From Helopsaltes ochotensis (Eukaryota; Chordata; Aves; Passeriformes; Locustellidae), in assembly GCA_013400155.1 (NCBI GenBank), contig VXBM01000674.1:102460-166459 (forward strand): 64,000 nt of DNA, given 5' to 3'. Position 1 is the stretch's first letter. Each line of letters starts with the position of its first letter. Below are positions 54,801 through 61,247 of the stretch, in pieces. Made by a program: the position numbers and the translations under genes. The notes under the pieces were generated by a model. The model saw only the letters and a list, made by a program, of their open reading frames with translations. It did no database searches and was not told the origin of the DNA.

Positions 54801-57800
54801 CTTCCTTCTGTTTAAGAGTCTAAAGAATTGCCAAGAGAAAAGCTCATTTTGTACAACTAAACCTTTTAAAGACTAATTACATTTCCTTGTTAAACCAGAA
54901 TGTTCTATTTTACAGGTCTGAGCACGCCAAACCAGAATGAGAACCAGAAACAATGACATACCCTGGAACAGTTCTCTAAAACTCTGTTAGCAATTGCAGC
55001 TCGTTCCACTGAAATCCCACACCTGGACCCTGGCAGAGAATTCATGTTCAGAGCCAAGAAGAAAACAGGCCAACAGACAACGACCCTCTACTCCAGTGCA
55101 TCAGAAAAGCACAAGGTGTTTTTTTCAATTTGTCTGTCCCATTTGAAAACTCCCTGAAGACTGAGGCTCTCTCTGTAAACTCTTGTCATGGCCTTTGCCA
55201 CCACTGCTCCCTGCACCAGATGTGCTGAGCCATGCAGCATTGCAGGTATCCATGCAATACCTCTGCCACTGCTTCTTCTTGCAACCATAAGAACTTCTCA
55301 TAGCCCCAGAGAAAATCTGGTTTGAAATCCAGCAACATCAAGATGCATCACACAAATGCCAGCCAAGCTGGAGGGAGGCCGTGTGTGGGGCTGCTGCAAC
55401 TCCTCCTGTATTTGAGCTGTCACCTGAGCACTGACATCTCATTCTGCTCTCACTGGCAGCAACATGGGCTGCACTTCTGTTCTCCACTGGAAAACATGCT
55501 GCTTCTGCAGGCAAAGGGGACAAGAGAGGCACGACACAGTGAGCAAAATATCACACTGGCAAATGTGGGAATGTTTACCTGGACTTCAGGGTCGAAAGAA
55601 AAGATGTTTTGTCTTCCATCATTTCTGCTCAGTTTGTTTAGTTGATCAGTTTCTCTTCCGTACTAGGACAAAGGAAGGCATTGACATTAGTGCCTGGCCA
55701 CACAGAGGCAAGAACTCGTTGTTAGATAAGAACTGAGTCAAAACAAAATAATTATTTTTCAGGTTGCCTTTGTGATACATGAGCTGATGCAAAGCACTAA
55801 CAGGGTGCAAGGACAGTACAGAGATGTGGCTATGCTGAAGGAAAAAGCAGGCAGAAGTAGGAAACCACACTTGGAACTGACGAACTCAAACCATGGGGCT
55901 CCATCCATGAGATAGACAGGTGGGATAACAGAGACCCCACCAGGACCTGGTGCCTGCCCAACTCCCCCTGAGCTGGAGACACAGAAAGCAAAAAGCCTTC
56001 GCACAGATAAACTGGTCAGAAGTAGCTGTGGGTGGGGAGAGTGATCCTGCAAACACAATACCTTCATCAGCTCTGGATGCATGCTTCTCTCCAGGCTCTC
56101 CAGGATGTTCTCTGACTTTCCCTGCGTGCTTGATTCATCATCTGCAAGGATACAAGAAACAGATGTTCAAAACAACTGCAGGAGCACCGCTCTGCCAGAA
56201 AGCATCCTGCAGTATTTGCTAACAATAGCACAGAAACAGTTTACGGAGACTTTTCCATTCCTTGGGAGTAAGATTTTTCCATGCATTACCAGTATCAGAG
56301 TGTCCTATTACAGTCTGCTAGGTCTGTCCAAAACAGAACTTCAGCACAGAGCCAATTTTCCAGGAGCCTTGAAACTTTGCCATGGATTTCCCATCCAGAA
56401 GAAGGGTCATATTTCCCTCTACTTTTATCCCTCAGACTATCATCTATGTTGTACTAAGTCCCTTTGCATGATATTGTGTGTCAGCCACAATTTTTGCTTT
56501 AAATACAGTACAGTATGCACTTCTCCAGGCACACTGGAGATTGTATCCTGCTGGAGAAAGGAGAAGGGAGGTGTTTGCTTACAAACTGACCTTGCACAGA
56601 TTCCACAGCATCCTTCTTCTCTTGCACCAAACTCTCAGTATTGCTCTGAATGATCTTCCTCAGAGTTACCAGCCATTCCTCCATCTCCTGCTCAGTTTCA
56701 GCTGCAAGATAGTGGCTGTACTTGTCTATTGTCTTCAACTCAAACGCGTATCGGCGCATCTTGGGACACTGAGCAAACAAGAGATTTATATTACATTTTC
56801 CTCAGCAACCCAGCACAGTACCTGCCACACAGCTCCTCCCTGGGAAGGCATCCTGAACTGAAATACCACAAAATACAAGGCAGACACCCTCCCTGACACA
56901 GCCATCCAGCTGCAATCACAGAGGTCTTCGTGGCTTGAGCAGTGCACAGGTCCATGGCCAGCTACTCTGAATGAAGGAAAGCCAGACTAAAGCACAGACA
57001 TTGCACCAAGGAGCAGGAACAGGCTCCTTCTGAGGTCATCAGACTTTTAATTTTTACCCACAGATGCCAGGAACTGTATTTGTCAGACATGATAAGGAAT
57101 GCTGCACTTTGGGACACTTATAGGCATCTATCTTTAAAAAAGCAAGTGGTACAATGCAGCTTTTTGGAGCTGTGCTGGCCTTTAAGCAGCATTTTCCAAC
57201 CAGAAGCTAAAGCAACTTGGGAAGTACATCCCATACATCACTGAGGTGTGTGCATTACTGCTTTTATTGCGTTCAGAAAGATAAATGGAGACTCACAGCT
57301 CTGACTCATCCATGCTGAAGCAAACCACTGGGGTAATTTAAGCCACCCTGTACCACACTCAGAGCTTGAAGCCTCTGAAGAGACAGCAAAGGCAGAAGGC
57401 AGAGCAGCAATCCACTGCTGCACTTCACTCTAGCACAACTAAGGAAACCCAGGATTTAGATCTGTACAAATACCTGCTCCAAAAACCTTATGAGCCCTGA
57501 GCAGGTCCTAAATTCCAAAGTACTACATGCTGGCATTGACTTATCAAGATATAGCTTAAGGAACAAGAAGCTGATGCAAGCAGCAATTAGAGGAGGAAGG
57601 TGCCCCAGATAAAGTAACAGCATTTACTTATTGGCCTGTTGATCTGTTTAGCTAACCAGCTTTGGGTTAGTTTGCAATTCCATGCCTTCAGACCTTGAGA
57701 GAGCAGGCCTATCTCAGAGCCAGCAATCCATAAGTCCGTACAGAGCCACACAGAAAGGACACCTACCTGAACCACATCATTGCAAGCATCCAAGAAAATG

Positions 57801-60800
57801 CAGCCTTTGGATTCTTTTGAAATTTTCTCATCTTTGTAGGAATTCAGAATATAGGAGCCATCTGTGAGCTGTGACAAGTAAAAATACCTCCTCTTGAATA
57901 CCTGTAAAAATACAAATTCTTGGTCAGGCAAGTATTCACTCTACCATACATCACAAACCACGGACATGGTTTCCATACGTGCCCTCTCTGCTCTCGAAAA
58001 AATACTGTAACACAGAACACTGCTGACCCTGGAGTGTTGCAGATTTACCTATCTGAATATGGTTTGCTTTTACAAAGAGAGATTTCCATCACCTTCTTTA
58101 ATTTCAATGCCCTTGTTGTTATTATAAGTTTGGCCATCTAAAGCAATGCCCCAGGGTTTCCAGCTCATCTCTCAGCTGGCTCCAGCTTCATTTATCTTTA
58201 CAAAGTAATGCTGCACAGTAAATTCAGATCAGCACATTACTTGAAGATCCATCCCACCCTAAAGCAGGTATTTCCAGAGGCTTTTTCATATAGACTGCAG
58301 CTAGAATTACAAAGCAATTGTCTGGAAGACTTAGGAATAGACATGTGGAAAATCCTAGCACTCAGTTGCAAGCCAAGGGACAATGCAATCCATTCAACTG
58401 CTTGGGTTTTTCATGGCTTTGAGTTGGGTTTTTTTTTTATACAAACCTATTTCCATGAACTGGCTTTGGCTTAGTGTCCAATTCTTACACCAAAGAGCAG
58501 TAACTTTGGGAGAAGTGTTTCTGTGTTTGTACTGCTGATTTTGGTGAAGAAAAAAAAACGCTCTCCAGTATCTCTGAACATCTTCTTTCATGCTTGTCAG
58601 CCACGAGCTACTGGACTATAATTCAGGAGAACATTTTGGCAGCAATTGTGGCATCACCATATGCTGTAAGGAGCAGGGTGCATTTCACAGTTGCTGGGTA
58701 TCTGTGTTAGGAGAATCATGACGGAAGCCAGGCCAAGCAGCACTGCAAGTACTTCCACTGTTCTGCCTACCTGGAAGATCTATGAATAAACACAGCATTT
58801 TTCATCCCACATGGGAGATTACAAGTAATTTCCTGCTTCTATCATTACTGACAGTAGCACTTATGTGCACTAAACCCACTCACTTGCAGAGAACCAGGGG
58901 GAGCATCGTGCCCTGAACCGTAACCCATCCCTTCTGAGAGGTAACCTCTGGTATCATTTGGATGACTAATGAGCTGTAGAGATGCTTCACGGGTTGTTGA
59001 GCTTTAAGTTTTATAAGATTTAACTAAACCTTTAGTTCAACAGAGCATAAAGATACATGGAAAGCTAAGGATGTGAAGCATTAATCCAGCCTAAACACTG
59101 ATTTAGCATTTCATTGAAGCAATCTCAGGAATTTTGGCAGTGGATGCTACAGAAACCCATGACAGATCTTTCTCTAGATATTACAAGGTTGATATCCTTT
59201 GTGGTCATGGGATTTCATGCTAAACAGTTTTGCTGAACTCTGTTCAAAAGCAAATGCGTAATCAAACAGCAAACTCTATTCCTGTGATCTTCCCCCCATG
59301 CAAGCACTGCTGTCAGAAATCATTGTCAGAAGATGATGATCATTTGAAATTTATACTATAAACCTGTGAGCAGAGGGAACATCCTCGCTGATCAGCCTAC
59401 AGTGTTACTGGTGAGCACTGAGACTGCAGAGGGTCAGCTAGAGAACTGGGGAAGCACATTTGGGCAGAGAAGAACAGAAGGACAATCCCAATGCCGTGGT
59501 TGTCATGCAGGCCAGCAGCACGCTGCAAACCAGACAGGGAAGGTTGAGCCAAACCAGGCAGCCCTCTGCAAAGGAAAGGTTGCCCTGAAACAAAGGGTGT
59601 CAGCTCTAGCCTAATGAGAGTTTGCCTGTGGTTCAGTTTTCCACAGAACACACTCTGCACACTTAGCAACAGTGTGAGGCACCAACAGCTCAGCAAAGAA
59701 CCAGCATTGACAAGATGGACACATCACAGCAGCCTCTCCAAGTGGTAGTAAGGCTGAAGATGGTCAAAGTCCTCAGCTTTCTCACATGTGCCTTAGAGGT
59801 GTTCTGTAGCTCAGAGAATGGCTACTGATTCTCAGTACTTTGATATCAGAGTTTCACTGGAGACTCTGGATCTTATTAATTGAACTGAAGCCACTGTAGT
59901 TCAGGTAACTTCTCTGAAAGGCAAATCTGAGGTGCAGGGCACTGAGACACACACCACCAGACCCAACTGCTCTAGTTGAGCACGAATGCTACCGTCTCCA
60001 GAAGTTTCAGGGGAAAGAAGTTGCTTTATGCTTGTTTGGAAAAGCAGGGGATCAGAAAGTCCATTTCTATCAAGCCCATTTTAAAACTCAAAATTAGCTC
60101 TATGAACAGTGCTGTTCTGCTTCCCCTGAAAGCATAACTCATTGAATCAGGCCTTGGAACAGTCAGGTTTTTGGAGATTTTTTAAATATATGCTTACAAA
60201 GCATCTCGCTGCAGCCATCCCTCAGCTGTACCATTGAGCATAACTCCCAAACAATCTCTCTGTGCTATAACAAGGCAGCTGCACGGTGGGACAGCAGACA
60301 GGCTCATTGCCACAGCAAAAACCTGTGGTGGAACTATCAAAAATCTCTGCACAATCTAAGCAATGTCATGCTGGATTACGAAGAGCAGAGAACGGGAGAC
60401 AAGGCAGCTGCTGCTTTTGGGTCAGTAATGCTACATCTTTGCAGTAATATCACCCCAGCTTTAAAGCAAAGATTTATCATTTTATTTTAAAGCTGGCCTC
60501 TCTACATGTTTCCAACCAGCAAGGAAACTATCAATTCAGAAAGCCGTCTTTTCAGGGCAGCTGTTTCACTTATCTCAGTTGCCTTCCTCTCCCAGACCCC
60601 AGCTGCTCATCCAGAAAATGTTTCACCTTTTTGGTTAGCTTGCTTGTCATGGTCCAACGTGCAGCAGTCTCTCATGCTGGGGAGGGGAGGGTAAAAAACT
60701 GCTGCTAGACTGGGTTTTCCAGTCCACCATGGGATACAAGAGCGGCAAATGCCCATCCAAACCCAAACCCAGCCATAGTGCTCCTGGGAGATTCGGAGAT

Positions 60801-61125
60801 GTGGCCTGAACTTCACCTCATGCCTCGCTCATGAGCAACTGGACCAAACTCACCTTCATGGTAACAGTGATGGTGCTGTTGACATTTGCTTTGTGCAGCC
60901 AGCCCTGCTTTATCACACCACCCTTCTGGGAGCACAGGGAAGAGGAATCCTGAAAGACAGCAAACAATGATAAAAAGAGGAGGTCAGGTAAACTGTTTCC
61001 CACAGGAAATCGCCCTTGGAAAAAGGGATTTGTCCACCCTGGAAAGCAATACGATTTTAATACAGCAATACAGTGACATGTAGACTGTATGTGTAACAGG
61101 CACAGCTATGCATACAGTGCTACCA

Positions 61126-61156
<31 letters not shown>

Positions 61157-61157
61157 N

Positions 61158-61247
<90 letters not shown>

